DNA of 64,000 nt, taken from the NCBI GenBank assembly GCA_017470145.1, contig JAFUFB010000003.1, forward strand, positions 1 to 64,000. Reading direction: 5' to 3'. Below the pieces are notes generated by a model. The model had not been told where the DNA came from. It ran no database searches and was given only the letters and a program-made list of their open reading frames with translations. Of the stretch, positions 51,286-59,678 are shown piece by piece. Positions within the stretch are counted from its first letter, which is position 1. Each line of letters opens with the position of its first letter. This DNA comes from Clostridia bacterium. Its GTDB lineage: Bacteria; Bacillota; Clostridia; Christensenellales; Aristaeellaceae. A program made the translations under genes and the position numbers.

Positions 51286-53745
51286 ATGCCAGCTACAAAG
51301 TTTGATAAAGAATCGATCAAAAATTCGATTGTGGGCAAGGTTCAGCGCTACAACGGCCTGACCATTGAGGAAGCCACGCCGCACCAGATTTACCGCGCGG
51401 TGGCCTCCACGGTGCGGGATCAGATCATGCAGAAATACATGGTCTCCCGGGAGGAGCGGAAAAAGAGCAAGAATAAGCGGCTGTACTATCTGAGCGTGGA
51501 ATTCCTGATGGGCCGCAGCATGTACTGCAACATGCTGAACCTGGTGTCCAGCAAGGAATATACCGAAGCGCTGCAGGAATTGGGGATCGACATTCGCGAT
51601 GTGCTGCAGGAGGAGCCGGAACCCGGCCTGGGCAACGGCGGCTTGGGCCGGCTGGCGGCCTGCTTCATGGACAGCCTCAGCAGCCTGGACCTGCCTGCCA
51701 TGGGCTGCACCATTCGCTATGAATACGGCCTGTTCCGCCAGAAAATCGTGGACGGACAACAGGTGGAGCTGCCGGACAGCTGGCTGGACAACGGCAACGC
51801 TTGGGAAAGCGCTGTTATGCAGGACGCCTGCGAGATTCACTTCGGCGGCCATGTGGAAGAGATCGAGATCAACGGCGAAAAGCGGTATGTGACCCGGGAT
51901 TATTACACGGTGGAAGCTGTGCCCTACGACATGCCCATCGTCGGCTACGACACCGAGACGGTGAACCCCCTGCGGATGTGGAGCGCCCGCAGTCCCAAGA
52001 AGATCGACCTGGGCAGCTTCGGCGAGGGCCGCTATGTGCAGGCCAGCGAGGAAATCGAGCTGGCGGAGACCATCAGCAAGGTGCTATACCCCGAGGATAA
52101 GCACTATGAAGGCAAGATGCTGCGGCTGAAGCAGCACTACTTCTTCACCAGCGCCAGCCTGCAGTACATCATTAAGGACTTCAAGAAGAACTTTGGCAAT
52201 GATTTCTCCAAGCTGCCGGATAAGGTGACCATCCATATCAATGACACTCACCCCGGCATGGCTATTCCTGAGCTGATGCGGATCCTGATGGATGAGGAAG
52301 GCCTGGGCTGGGACGAAGCCAGCGCCATCGTGCAGAAAACCATCGCCTACACCAACCACACCATCATGGCGGAAGCCCTGGAGAAGTGGCCTGTGCACAT
52401 GGTGGAGCAGCTGCTGCCCCGGTGCTATCAGATCATCTGCGAGATGAACCGCCGGCTGTGCGAGCGGCTGTGGAATGCCTTCCCCGGGGATTGGGACCGC
52501 ATCGCCAACATGGCCATCGTCAGCTATGACAACGTGCACATGGCCAACATGTGCGTCGCCATGGGCTACAGCGTCAACGGCGTGAGCCAGCTGCATGGCG
52601 AAATCCTGAAGAGCGACACCTTCCACGACTATTACAAGGTCATGCCGGAGAAGTTCTGCGCCATTACCAATGGCATCACCCATCGCCGCTGGCTCATGAG
52701 CTGCAACCCCGGGCTGACGAACCTGATCACCGAGAGCATCGGCGACAAGTGGATCAAGGAGCCGGAGCTGCTGAAGGATTTGATGCCCTTTGCGGACGAC
52801 GCCGCCTTCCGGGATGAATTCGATAAGATCAAGAAGCAGAACAAGCAGCGTCTGGCCAAGATGTTGCTGGATCGGCAGGGTGCCGTGGTGGATCCGGACT
52901 TCATCTTCGACGTCCAGGCCAAGCGGCTGCATGAATACAAGCGGCAGATGCTGAATGCCCTGCATATCCTGGTACTGTACAACCGCATCGTCAATGATGA
53001 GGACTTCACCATGGAGCCCCGGGTGTTCATCTTTGGCGCCAAGGCCAGCCCCGGATACACCCGGGCGAAGCAGATCATCCGCATGATCTGCGCCCTGGGC
53101 AAGCTGATTGACAAGCATCCCCGGGCCCGGAAGATGCTGAAGGTGGTGTTCCTGGAGAACTACGACGTTTCCAGCGCGGAGGTGCTGATCCCCGCAGCGG
53201 AGGTTTCTGAGCAGCTGAGCACCGCCAGCAAGGAAGCCAGCGGCACGGGCTGCATGAAGTTCATGATGAACGGCGCGGTCACCATCGGCACCATGGACGG
53301 CGCCAATGTGGAAATGAGCGAGCAGGTGGGCATGGACAATATCTACATCTTCGGCATGCGCAGCGAGACCGTGCTGGATATGTATCGGGAACACAGCTAC
53401 AATCCCATGAGCATCTTCGAGAGCAACCAGGAGATTCGCCTGGCCATGACTCAGATGATCGACGGCACCCTGACCCCGGAGAATCCCTCCGTGCTGCAGG
53501 ATCTGTACCACAGCCTGCTGCTGGGCGACTGGGGCTCCATGGGCGACAGCTACTTCGTGCTGAAGGACTTTGGTTCCTACTCCATGGCTCAGCGCCGGCT
53601 GAACAACGATTACGCCAACCGGAAGAAGTGGCTGAAGATGGCCATCACTAACACGGCCATGAGCGGCATCTTCTCCTCCGACCGAACCATCGACGAATAC
53701 AACAGGTTGATCTGGCATCTGGATCCCGTGACCCATAAGAAATAA
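51286..53745 (+). CDS. glgP: Glycogen/starch phosphorylase
   Basis: This PLP enzyme releases glucose 1-phosphate from storage alpha-glucans. The 819-residue product has SVEFLMGRSMYCNMLNL, EPEPGLGNGGLGRLAACFMDSL, NDTHP, KRLHEYKRQMLN and the PLP-lysine region ASGTGCMKFMMNG (about 652-664). GAAGGAGG sits seven bases before ATG 51286. It is transcribed alone, between its own promoter and terminator, and no glgA, glgB or glgC is nearby. It could supply substrate to the phosphohexomutase encoded at 16383. Confidence 0.96.
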   Translation: MPATKFDKESIKNSIVGKVQRYNGLTIEEATPHQIYRAVASTVRDQIMQKYMVSREERKKSKNKRLYYLSVEFLMGRSMYCNMLNLVSSKEYTEALQELGIDIRDVLQEEPEPGLGNGGLGRLAACFMDSLSSLDLPAMGCTIRYEYGLFRQKIVDGQQVELPDSWLDNGNAWESAVMQDACEIHFGGHVEEIEINGEKRYVTRDYYTVEAVPYDMPIVGYDTETVNPLRMWSARSPKKIDLGSFGEGRYVQASEEIELAETISKVLYPEDKHYEGKMLRLKQHYFFTSASLQYIIKDFKKNFGNDFSKLPDKVTIHINDTHPGMAIPELMRILMDEEGLGWDEASAIVQKTIAYTNHTIMAEALEKWPVHMVEQLLPRCYQIICEMNRRLCERLWNAFPGDWDRIANMAIVSYDNVHMANMCVAMGYSVNGVSQLHGEILKSDTFHDYYKVMPEKFCAITNGITHRRWLMSCNPGLTNLITESIGDKWIKEPELLKDLMPFADDAAFRDEFDKIKKQNKQRLAKMLLDRQGAVVDPDFIFDVQAKRLHEYKRQMLNALHILVLYNRIVNDEDFTMEPRVFIFGAKASPGYTRAKQIIRMICALGKLIDKHPRARKMLKVVFLENYDVSSAEVLIPAAEVSEQLSTASKEASGTGCMKFMMNGAVTIGTMDGANVEMSEQVGMDNIYIFGMRSETVLDMYREHSYNPMSIFESNQEIRLAMTQMIDGTLTPENPSVLQDLYHSLLLGDWGSMGDSYFVLKDFGSYSMAQRRLNNDYANRKKWLKMAITNTAMSGIFSSDRTIDEYNRLIWHLDPVTHKK

Positions 53746-53764
53746 GCATAGAGAGCATTTTACG

Positions 53765-53789
53765 GCGCGCCGAAGGGCGCGCTTTTTTT
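53765..53789 (+). terminator. Terminator of glgP
   Basis: GCGCGCC (53765-53771) and GGCGCGC (53776-53782) form a 7-base stem followed by seven T residues. Confidence 0.92.
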
Positions 53790-53865
53790 AGGCGGCTAAG
53801 TCACGCACAGAGATAACAAACCTGCAGAAAATTGATTACATATATACCAATTTCTTCAAATTTAA

Positions 53866-53899
53866 GGTAGACAGTACCACCAAAATATGGTAGAATACC
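53866..53899 (+). promoter_or_regulatory. Promoter of sugar ABC operon with two GGTA/TACC palindromes
   Basis: TAGACA (53868-53873) and TAGAAT (53891-53896) are spaced by 17 bases. GGTA-GACAG-TACC (53866-53878) covers the -35 box and GGTA-GAA-TACC (53889-53899) covers the -10 box. The two left half sites are 23 bases apart, about two helical turns, as for a regulator binding one face. The leader is about 130 bases and holds no gene. Confidence 0.6.
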
Positions 53900-54031
53900 T
53901 TACATGGTTAAGTCAATTGTTTTTGCCCAGGATGCTTTCGTGGAAACAAGTGCCCAAGCATCATTGTCGCTTTGGTTTCAAGGGCCTCGGACAAAGGCTC
54001 TGAAATATATTTTTGAAGGAGGTACCCCTTG

Positions 54032-55300
54032 ATGAAAAAACTTGTTGCTCTGGTTCTGGCGTTGGCGATGATGCTGATGGCCACCGCCGCTCTGGCGGAT
54101 ATCCGTGTTTCCAACCTGAAGGTGGAAATCGACGCCGCCCTGAAGGAATACGCGGCTGAATATTCCAAGACCGCCGGCTTCAATGTAGAAGCTTATTCCG
54201 TTGGCGGCGGCGCTGACTATTCCGGTTCCGTAAAGGCAGAGCTGCAGGCTGGCAACATGCCCGACATCTTCGTGATCGAAGGTCTGGGCGGATACAACGT
54301 TTGGAAGGATTACATCGAAGATCTGTCTGACACCGAGTTCGCGAAGAACACCTCCGTGGGCTTCACTGTGGACGGCAAGACCTATGGTTTCCCCGTGGCG
54401 GTGGAAGGCTTCGGCCTGGCTTACAATAAGGACCTGCTGACCAAGGCGGAGATCGACCCTGCGACCCTGACCACCACCTCCGCCCTGAAGGCCGCCTTCG
54501 AAAAGCTGGATGGCATGAAGGAAGAGCTGGGGATCGACGCGGTGGTTTCCATGGCTACCTCCGTGGCTGGCGGTATGACCTGGGTTACCGGCAACCAGAA
54601 CTTCTCCGCTTATCTGTCCTGCGGCCTGCCCTATGGCGATATGACCGTGATCGATCAGATGCGCGAAGGCAAGGTGGATGAAGCCCGGCTGACTGCTTAT
54701 GCCACTTTCGTGGATCTGCTGTTCACCTATTCCGATCAGAACATCCTGCTGAACGGCAACTATGATGACAACGTGAACGCTTTTGCCACCGGCAAGACCG
54801 TCTTCTGCCATCAGGGCAACTGGATTGATCCCAGTCTGGCGGCTATGAAGGAGAGCGGAATGGATATCCCTGCCATGGGCTTCATCGGCGAAGTGATGTT
54901 CGACGATCAGGAGATCACCGGCCTGATGGTTTCCGCTCCCTCCTGGTACGTGGTTAACAGCCAGAGCCCCAACAAGGCTGAGGCCATCAAGTTCCTGGAA
55001 GACATGGTTGCGACCGAAGCGGGTCAGGATTACATGGTGAACAAAGCTGGCATGGTGCCTGCTTTCTCCAATGTGACCCTGGAGCCCAGCGGAGACCTGT
55101 CCAAGGACGTGATGAAGGCTGCTGGCGCTGGCGACATTTATTCCTGGGGCTTCGGCTATATGCCCGACGGTTTCGGCCAGAACAACCTGGGCCCGATCTT
55201 CGAGCTGCTGGCGCAGAAGGCCATTTCCGTGGATGAATTCGTGGCCATGGTCGCGGATCAGTTTACCCAGATTCCCGCGCTGCTGGAGTCTGCGCAGTAA
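54032..55300 (+). CDS. Sugar ABC transporter substrate-binding protein (family 1)
   Basis: The 422-residue exported protein should capture an oligosaccharide for the permeases encoded next. It has a signal peptide (MKKLVALVLALAMMLM, ending ATAALA) and the extracellular solute-binding fold, with LKAELQAGNMPDIFVIEG-like and FPVAVEGFGLAYNKDLL segments. No lipobox Cys is present, unusual for a Gram-positive binding protein. ATG 54032 follows GAAGGAGG by nine bases. Its partner alpha-xylosidase gene suggests a xylose-decorated glucan oligosaccharide. Confidence 0.88.
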   Translation: MKKLVALVLALAMMLMATAALADIRVSNLKVEIDAALKEYAAEYSKTAGFNVEAYSVGGGADYSGSVKAELQAGNMPDIFVIEGLGGYNVWKDYIEDLSDTEFAKNTSVGFTVDGKTYGFPVAVEGFGLAYNKDLLTKAEIDPATLTTTSALKAAFEKLDGMKEELGIDAVVSMATSVAGGMTWVTGNQNFSAYLSCGLPYGDMTVIDQMREGKVDEARLTAYATFVDLLFTYSDQNILLNGNYDDNVNAFATGKTVFCHQGNWIDPSLAAMKESGMDIPAMGFIGEVMFDDQEITGLMVSAPSWYVVNSQSPNKAEAIKFLEDMVATEAGQDYMVNKAGMVPAFSNVTLEPSGDLSKDVMKAAGAGDIYSWGFGYMPDGFGQNNLGPIFELLAQKAISVDEFVAMVADQFTQIPALLESAQ

Positions 55301-55324
55301 GCATTCTACCCTGAATCCTGCTGG

Positions 55325-55354
55325 GGGAGTCGCATCTCGCGGCTCCCTCTTTTT
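55325..55354 (+). terminator. Intercistronic terminator/attenuator
   Basis: GGGAGTCGC (55325-55333) pairs with GCGGCTCCC (55339-55347), followed by TCTTTTTCTT. Placed between binding-protein and permease genes, it likely makes the binding protein more abundant than the permeases. Confidence 0.75.
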
Positions 55355-55399
55355 CTTGCCAGAAACGGTTAAATTGTATCATTTCGGAGGTGGCGATGG

Positions 55400-56293
55400 A
55401 TGGGTAAAAAACATCGACTGACCAATATCCTCTTCTTGACGCCGGCGGTGCTGTCCTTCAGCCTGGTGATGATTGTGCCCTTCTTTCTGGGCATCTATTA
55501 TTCTATGACGGACTTTAACGGCGTTCGTTCGGTGCTGACCTTTGTGGGCTTTGATAACTACAAGGCCATGTTTACGGAGCCTGCTTTTCTGTATTCCTTC
55601 CTGGTCACGCTGGAATACACGGTGATCAACGTGATCCTGGTCAATGTAGTGGCCTTTTTCCTTTCCCTGCTGGTTACCAGCAATGTGCCCGGCAAGAATG
55701 TGCTGCGGGCGGGATTCTTTGTACCAAACCTGATTGGCGGCATTGTGCTGGGCTATATCTGGCAGTTTATTTTTAATAACGTGCTGACCGCCCTGGGGAC
55801 GAACCTGGGCATTAGCTTTCTGGAAAAGACCCTGATCGGCAACAAGAATACCGTCATTTGGGCCATGAGCTTCGTGAACATCTGGCAGTACGCCGGATAT
55901 ATCATGATGATTTACGTGGCGGCCATCCAGGGCATCCCGGCCAACCTGATGGAAGCGGCTTCCGTGGACGGGGCGAACTATTGGGTCCGCCTGCGGAAGA
56001 TTTTAATTCCGATGATGGCCAATTCCTTTACGATCACCCTGTTCCTGACCCTGACCAACTCCTTCAAGATGTTCGACCTGAATACCTCCCTGACCCAGGG
56101 AGGCCCCGCGGGTATGTACATGCTCAAGGCGGTGAAAACCAGCGAGATGTTAGCGCTGAATATTTATAACACCGCCATTACCAAGAATTTGTGGGGCCAG
56201 GGCCAGGCGAAGGCCATCATGTTCTTCATCATGCTGGTGATTGTTTCTCTGGTGCAGGTTTCCATCAACAAGAAGAAGGAGGTGGAGATGTAA
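55400..56293 (+). CDS. Sugar ABC transporter permease (MalF-type)
   Basis: The 297-residue protein has six predicted membrane helices and the EAA loop in NLMEAASVDGANYWVRLRKI (about 190-209), which contacts the ATPase. GGAGGTGG precedes ATG 55400. Its stop overlaps the next start by one base (TAATG). No ATP-binding subunit is encoded nearby, as is common for Gram-positive sugar importers that share an MsmX-like ATPase. Confidence 0.9.
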   Translation: MGKKHRLTNILFLTPAVLSFSLVMIVPFFLGIYYSMTDFNGVRSVLTFVGFDNYKAMFTEPAFLYSFLVTLEYTVINVILVNVVAFFLSLLVTSNVPGKNVLRAGFFVPNLIGGIVLGYIWQFIFNNVLTALGTNLGISFLEKTLIGNKNTVIWAMSFVNIWQYAGYIMMIYVAAIQGIPANLMEAASVDGANYWVRLRKILIPMMANSFTITLFLTLTNSFKMFDLNTSLTQGGPAGMYMLKAVKTSEMLALNIYNTAITKNLWGQGQAKAIMFFIMLVIVSLVQVSINKKKEVEM

Positions 56294-57189
56294 TGCAGGC
56301 TGCAGGCGTCCAGAGCAAGCGCGGCGGCGCTCATGTCCGTCGGGTAGCGGGGCAGTGGGTTAAGACCATTCTTTCCTTTCTGCTGTTCTTGCTGTTTATG
56401 GCTCCCTTCATTCTGGTGGTTATCAATTCCGCCAAGACGGCGGTGGAAATTTCCTTTTCGCCTGTCAGCCTGCCCAGCAACTGGGGGCAGATGGGGGAGA
56501 ATATTACCAACACATTGAATAACCCCAATTTCTCCTACTGGAGCGCCTTCCGGGATAGCGCGATCATCACCTTCTTTTCCCTGGTAGTGATTGTGCTGGC
56601 CTCGGCCATGTGCGCGTGGGTTCTGGTGCGGAACAAGACCTGGTGGTCCAATCTGATCTTCATGATCCTGGTGGCCTCCATGGTTATCCCCTTCCAGGTG
56701 GTCATGCTGCCCCTGGTGCAGTGGCTGCGGATGATGGGCAATTTCCTGGGCATCAAGCTCAGCGGCACCTATGTCGGCATCGTGCTGTGCTATCTGGGCT
56801 TCGGCATGGCGCTGAGCGTGTTTATTTTCCATGGGTTTATCAAGACCGTGCCTCTGGAGCTGGAGGAAGCGGCGGATATCGATGGCTGCTCCCGGGCGGG
56901 GGTTTTCTTCCGCATTGTGCTGCCGCTGCTGCAGCCCACGGCGGTGACAGTGCTGATTCTGAACGGCATCTGGATCTGGAATGACTATTTGCTGCCCCTG
57001 CTGGTGTTGGGCTCCAACGGCTCGGTGCAGACCCTGCCGCTGGCGGTGAGTATGTTCGCCGGGTCCTATATCAAGCAGTGGGATCTGCTGCTGACCAGCA
57101 CACTGCTGGCCATGCTGCCAGTGATTGTTTTGTTCATCTTTGCCCAGCGGTATATCATCAAGGGCATGGTGGAAGGTTCCATTAAGTAA
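56293..57189 (+). CDS. Sugar ABC transporter permease (MalG-type)
   Basis: This is the second permease, 298 residues with six membrane helices and the EAA loop PLELEEAADIDGCSRAGVFF (about 220-239). ATG 56293 is selected because its A is the last base of the upstream TAA and GGAGGTGGAG lies just before; the open frame to the left lies inside the other permease gene. It follows the family order of binding protein, MalF-type, MalG-type. Confidence 0.9.
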   Translation: MQAAGVQSKRGGAHVRRVAGQWVKTILSFLLFLLFMAPFILVVINSAKTAVEISFSPVSLPSNWGQMGENITNTLNNPNFSYWSAFRDSAIITFFSLVVIVLASAMCAWVLVRNKTWWSNLIFMILVASMVIPFQVVMLPLVQWLRMMGNFLGIKLSGTYVGIVLCYLGFGMALSVFIFHGFIKTVPLELEEAADIDGCSRAGVFFRIVLPLLQPTAVTVLILNGIWIWNDYLLPLLVLGSNGSVQTLPLAVSMFAGSYIKQWDLLLTSTLLAMLPVIVLFIFAQRYIIKGMVEGSIK

Positions 57190-57213
57190 TTGCAAGGGAG
57201 AAAGAGAGACTTT

Positions 57214-59463
57214 ATGAAGTTTACAAACGGATACTGGCTGACGAAGCCGGAATATCGCCTGGATTTTGCGACGCAGTGCGTCCGGGCGGAGAGGGAAGGG
57301 GACACCCTGGCGCTGCTGGCGGCCTGTCGGCCGGTGCGAGGGCGGGGAGATGTGCTGAATGGCGCGGCTTTCCGAGTCGTGCTTTCCGCTCCCCGAAAGA
57401 ACATCATCCGGGTTCAGGTGACTCATTTTGCTGGAGAAAAGGATTCTGGGGTTCATTTCGAGACATACGAAGAGGCTGTGACGCCGGAGATTACCCTGAC
57501 GGAAGAGGCGGCCTGCCTGCGCAGCGGAGATCTGACGGCTCGGGCACGAATCGTGGAAGGGCAATGGCAGCTGGATTTCCTGGATGCGCAGGGTCAAATC
57601 CTGACATCCAGCGGATACCATGGCATGGCCCGGGCGTTGCTGGAGGAGGAAGGCCCTTCCTCCCTGCAGCCGCACGGGAAAAGCTACATGATCGATTCCC
57701 TGGACTTGGCGGTCGGGGAGAATGTATATGGCCTGGGAGAACGGTTCACTTCCTATGTGAAGAACGGCCAGTCCGTCACCATGTGGAACGCTGACGGCGG
57801 CACGGCCAGCGAGCTGGCTTACAAGAACATCCCCTTCTATATGACCAATCGGGGATACGGCGTGTTTGTGGAGGACGCGGCAGATGTATCCTTCGAAATT
57901 GCCAGTGAAAAGGTGGAACGGGCTCAGTTCTCCGTGCCGGGGGAAACGCTGGTGTATGACATCATCTATGGCGGAAATCCCAAGGGAACCATGGATCTTT
58001 ACACCGCGCTGACGGGGCGGCCGGCCCTGTTGCCGGCCTGGAGCTTCGGGCTGTGGCTGTCCACCTCCTTTACGACGGATTATGATGAGAAAACGGTTTC
58101 CTCCATGATCGATGGCATGGCGGAGAGAAACATTCCCCTGAATGTCTTCCACTTCGATTGCTATTGGATGAAAGCGTACAACTGGTGCGATTTTACCTGG
58201 GATCCGGATATCTTCCCGGATCCGGAGGGCATGCTGGCCCGGTATCATGCCCGGGGATTGAAGCTGTGCTGCTGGATCAATCCTTACATTGCCCAAGCCT
58301 CCCCCCTGTTCTGGGAGGGGAAGGAGAAGGGTTATTTCCTGAAGACGAAGGATGGCTCCGTGTGGCAGACGGATTTGTGGCAGGCAGGAATGGCGATTCT
58401 GGACGTGACCAACCCCGAGGCCCGGGAATGGTATTGCGGCAAGCTGAAGAAGATTCTTGAACAGGGCATCGACTGCCTGAAGACTGACTTTGGCGAGCGC
58501 ATCCCCGTGCGGGATGTGGTGTATCACAACGGGGCGGATCCCCTGCGGATGCACAATTATTACACCTTCCTGTACAATCAGATGGTGTTCAATCTGCTCA
58601 AGCAGGAGAAGGGGGAAGGGGAGGCCATCCTCTTCGCCCGCAGCGCCACGGCGGGCGGACAGCAGTTCCCCGTGCACTGGGGCGGCGACAACAGCGCCAG
58701 CTATGTTTCCATGGCGGAAACCCTGCGGGCGGGATTGAGCATGAGCCACAGCGGGTTCGGATACTGGAGCCATGATATCTCCGGATTCGAACAGACCGCG
58801 CCGGCGGACGTCTACAAGCGCTGGACGGCCTTCGGGCTCCTGTCCAGCCACAGCCGGCTCCATGGCTCCAGCAGCTATCGGGTGCCGTGGCTTTTCGACG
58901 AGGAAAGTGTGGATGTGGTTCGATTCTTCACCCAATTGAAATGCAGACTGATGCCCTATCTGTATCGCATGGCCATGGAAGCCCATGCTCATGGGACGCC
59001 TATGATGCGTCCCATGCTGTTGGAATTCCCGGAGGATCCCGCAGTGGAGTATCTGGATCGACAGTACATGCTGGGAGATCGGCTGCTGGTGGCCCCTGTT
59101 TTCCAGGAGAGCGGCGAGGTCAGCTATTATCTGCCGGAAGGGGAATGGTTCAGCCTGCTGACGGGCGAGAAGGTGCAGGGAGGAACCTGGCGCAAGGAGA
59201 AACATGGCTTCCTGTCCCTGCCCCTGATGGTTCGGGGAGGCACGGTGCTCCCTGTGGGAGAAAACCACGGCCGGACGGATTATGACTACGGAGAGAACGT
59301 GGAGCTGCGGGTCTATGGCCTGAAGGAGGGGGAGAGTTACACCCTGGAGATGCCGAATGTTCGCGGCGAAGTGGAAGCCACTTACGTCATTACGATGAAG
59401 GATGGTCAGCCCCAGGTAAGCACGGAATCCTCCAAGCCCTTCACGGTCAAAGTGTTCAAATAA
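57214..59463 (+). CDS. yicI: Alpha-xylosidase, GH31 (YicI-type)
   Basis: This cytosolic glycoside hydrolase removes alpha-1,6-xylose from xyloglucan-type oligosaccharides such as isoprimeverose. The YicI pattern is strong: HFDCYWMKAYNWCDFTWDP, WINPYIAQASPLFWEG, the nucleophile Asp425 in KTDFGERIP and the acid/base Asp492 in HWGGDNS, then SHSRLHGSSSYRVPW. ATG 57214 begins MKFTNGYWL, matching relatives. Length is 749 residues. It lies 24 bases after the second permease, so the transporter's cargo probably reaches this enzyme. No signal peptide is present. Confidence 0.93.
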   Translation: MKFTNGYWLTKPEYRLDFATQCVRAEREGDTLALLAACRPVRGRGDVLNGAAFRVVLSAPRKNIIRVQVTHFAGEKDSGVHFETYEEAVTPEITLTEEAACLRSGDLTARARIVEGQWQLDFLDAQGQILTSSGYHGMARALLEEEGPSSLQPHGKSYMIDSLDLAVGENVYGLGERFTSYVKNGQSVTMWNADGGTASELAYKNIPFYMTNRGYGVFVEDAADVSFEIASEKVERAQFSVPGETLVYDIIYGGNPKGTMDLYTALTGRPALLPAWSFGLWLSTSFTTDYDEKTVSSMIDGMAERNIPLNVFHFDCYWMKAYNWCDFTWDPDIFPDPEGMLARYHARGLKLCCWINPYIAQASPLFWEGKEKGYFLKTKDGSVWQTDLWQAGMAILDVTNPEAREWYCGKLKKILEQGIDCLKTDFGERIPVRDVVYHNGADPLRMHNYYTFLYNQMVFNLLKQEKGEGEAILFARSATAGGQQFPVHWGGDNSASYVSMAETLRAGLSMSHSGFGYWSHDISGFEQTAPADVYKRWTAFGLLSSHSRLHGSSSYRVPWLFDEESVDVVRFFTQLKCRLMPYLYRMAMEAHAHGTPMMRPMLLEFPEDPAVEYLDRQYMLGDRLLVAPVFQESGEVSYYLPEGEWFSLLTGEKVQGGTWRKEKHGFLSLPLMVRGGTVLPVGENHGRTDYDYGENVELRVYGLKEGESYTLEMPNVRGEVEATYVITMKDGQPQVSTESSKPFTVKVFK

Positions 59464-59470
59464 AAGACGC

Positions 59471-59484
59471 TGATCGATCGATCA
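59471..59484. repeat. Perfect 14-base GATC palindrome
   Basis: TGATCGATCGATCA (59471-59484) is a perfect palindrome directly after the yicI stop. It contains three GATC sites. It may be incidental. Confidence 0.35.
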
Positions 59485-59510
59485 ACGGGAAGGCGATCAA
59501 ATGTTTTCGG

Positions 59511-59540
59511 GCTCCCCCGCCGCGCGGGGGAGCTCCTTTT
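59511..59540 (+). terminator. Terminator of the alpha-xylosidase operon
   Basis: GCTCCCCCG (59511-59519) pairs with CGGGGGAGC (59525-59533), followed by TCCTTTT. It is one of the CTCCCCCG-type palindromes of the window. Confidence 0.8.
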
Positions 59541-59620
59541 ATAGCTGTTTTCCTGTTGGGCAGGAGTTTTCTTTGATGAATGGGCTTCTATGCCGCGGAA
59601 TGGGAGGATTTTGTTTATGA

Positions 59621-59653
59621 AAAAGAGGGGAGAGAGCTTTTGCTCTCTCCCCT
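59621..59653 (-). terminator. Terminator of the second sugar ABC operon
   Basis: On the minus strand GGGGAGAGAGC (59627-59637 complement) pairs with GCTCTCTCCCC (59642-59652 complement) around a 4-base loop and is followed by TCTTTTT. It ends the minus-strand binding-protein gene. Confidence 0.9.
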
Positions 59654-59678
59654 TGAGATTATTGGAAATCTGCGCGAA

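Noticed and set aside
52084..53736. Minus-strand frame opposite glgP
   Set aside because: Opposite a complete, motif-rich phosphorylase gene, with no ribosome site.
56164..59268. 1034-codon minus-strand frame opposite the permease and alpha-xylosidase genes
   Set aside because: It spans two well-supported plus-strand genes and has no recognisable domain; it is a by-product of composition.
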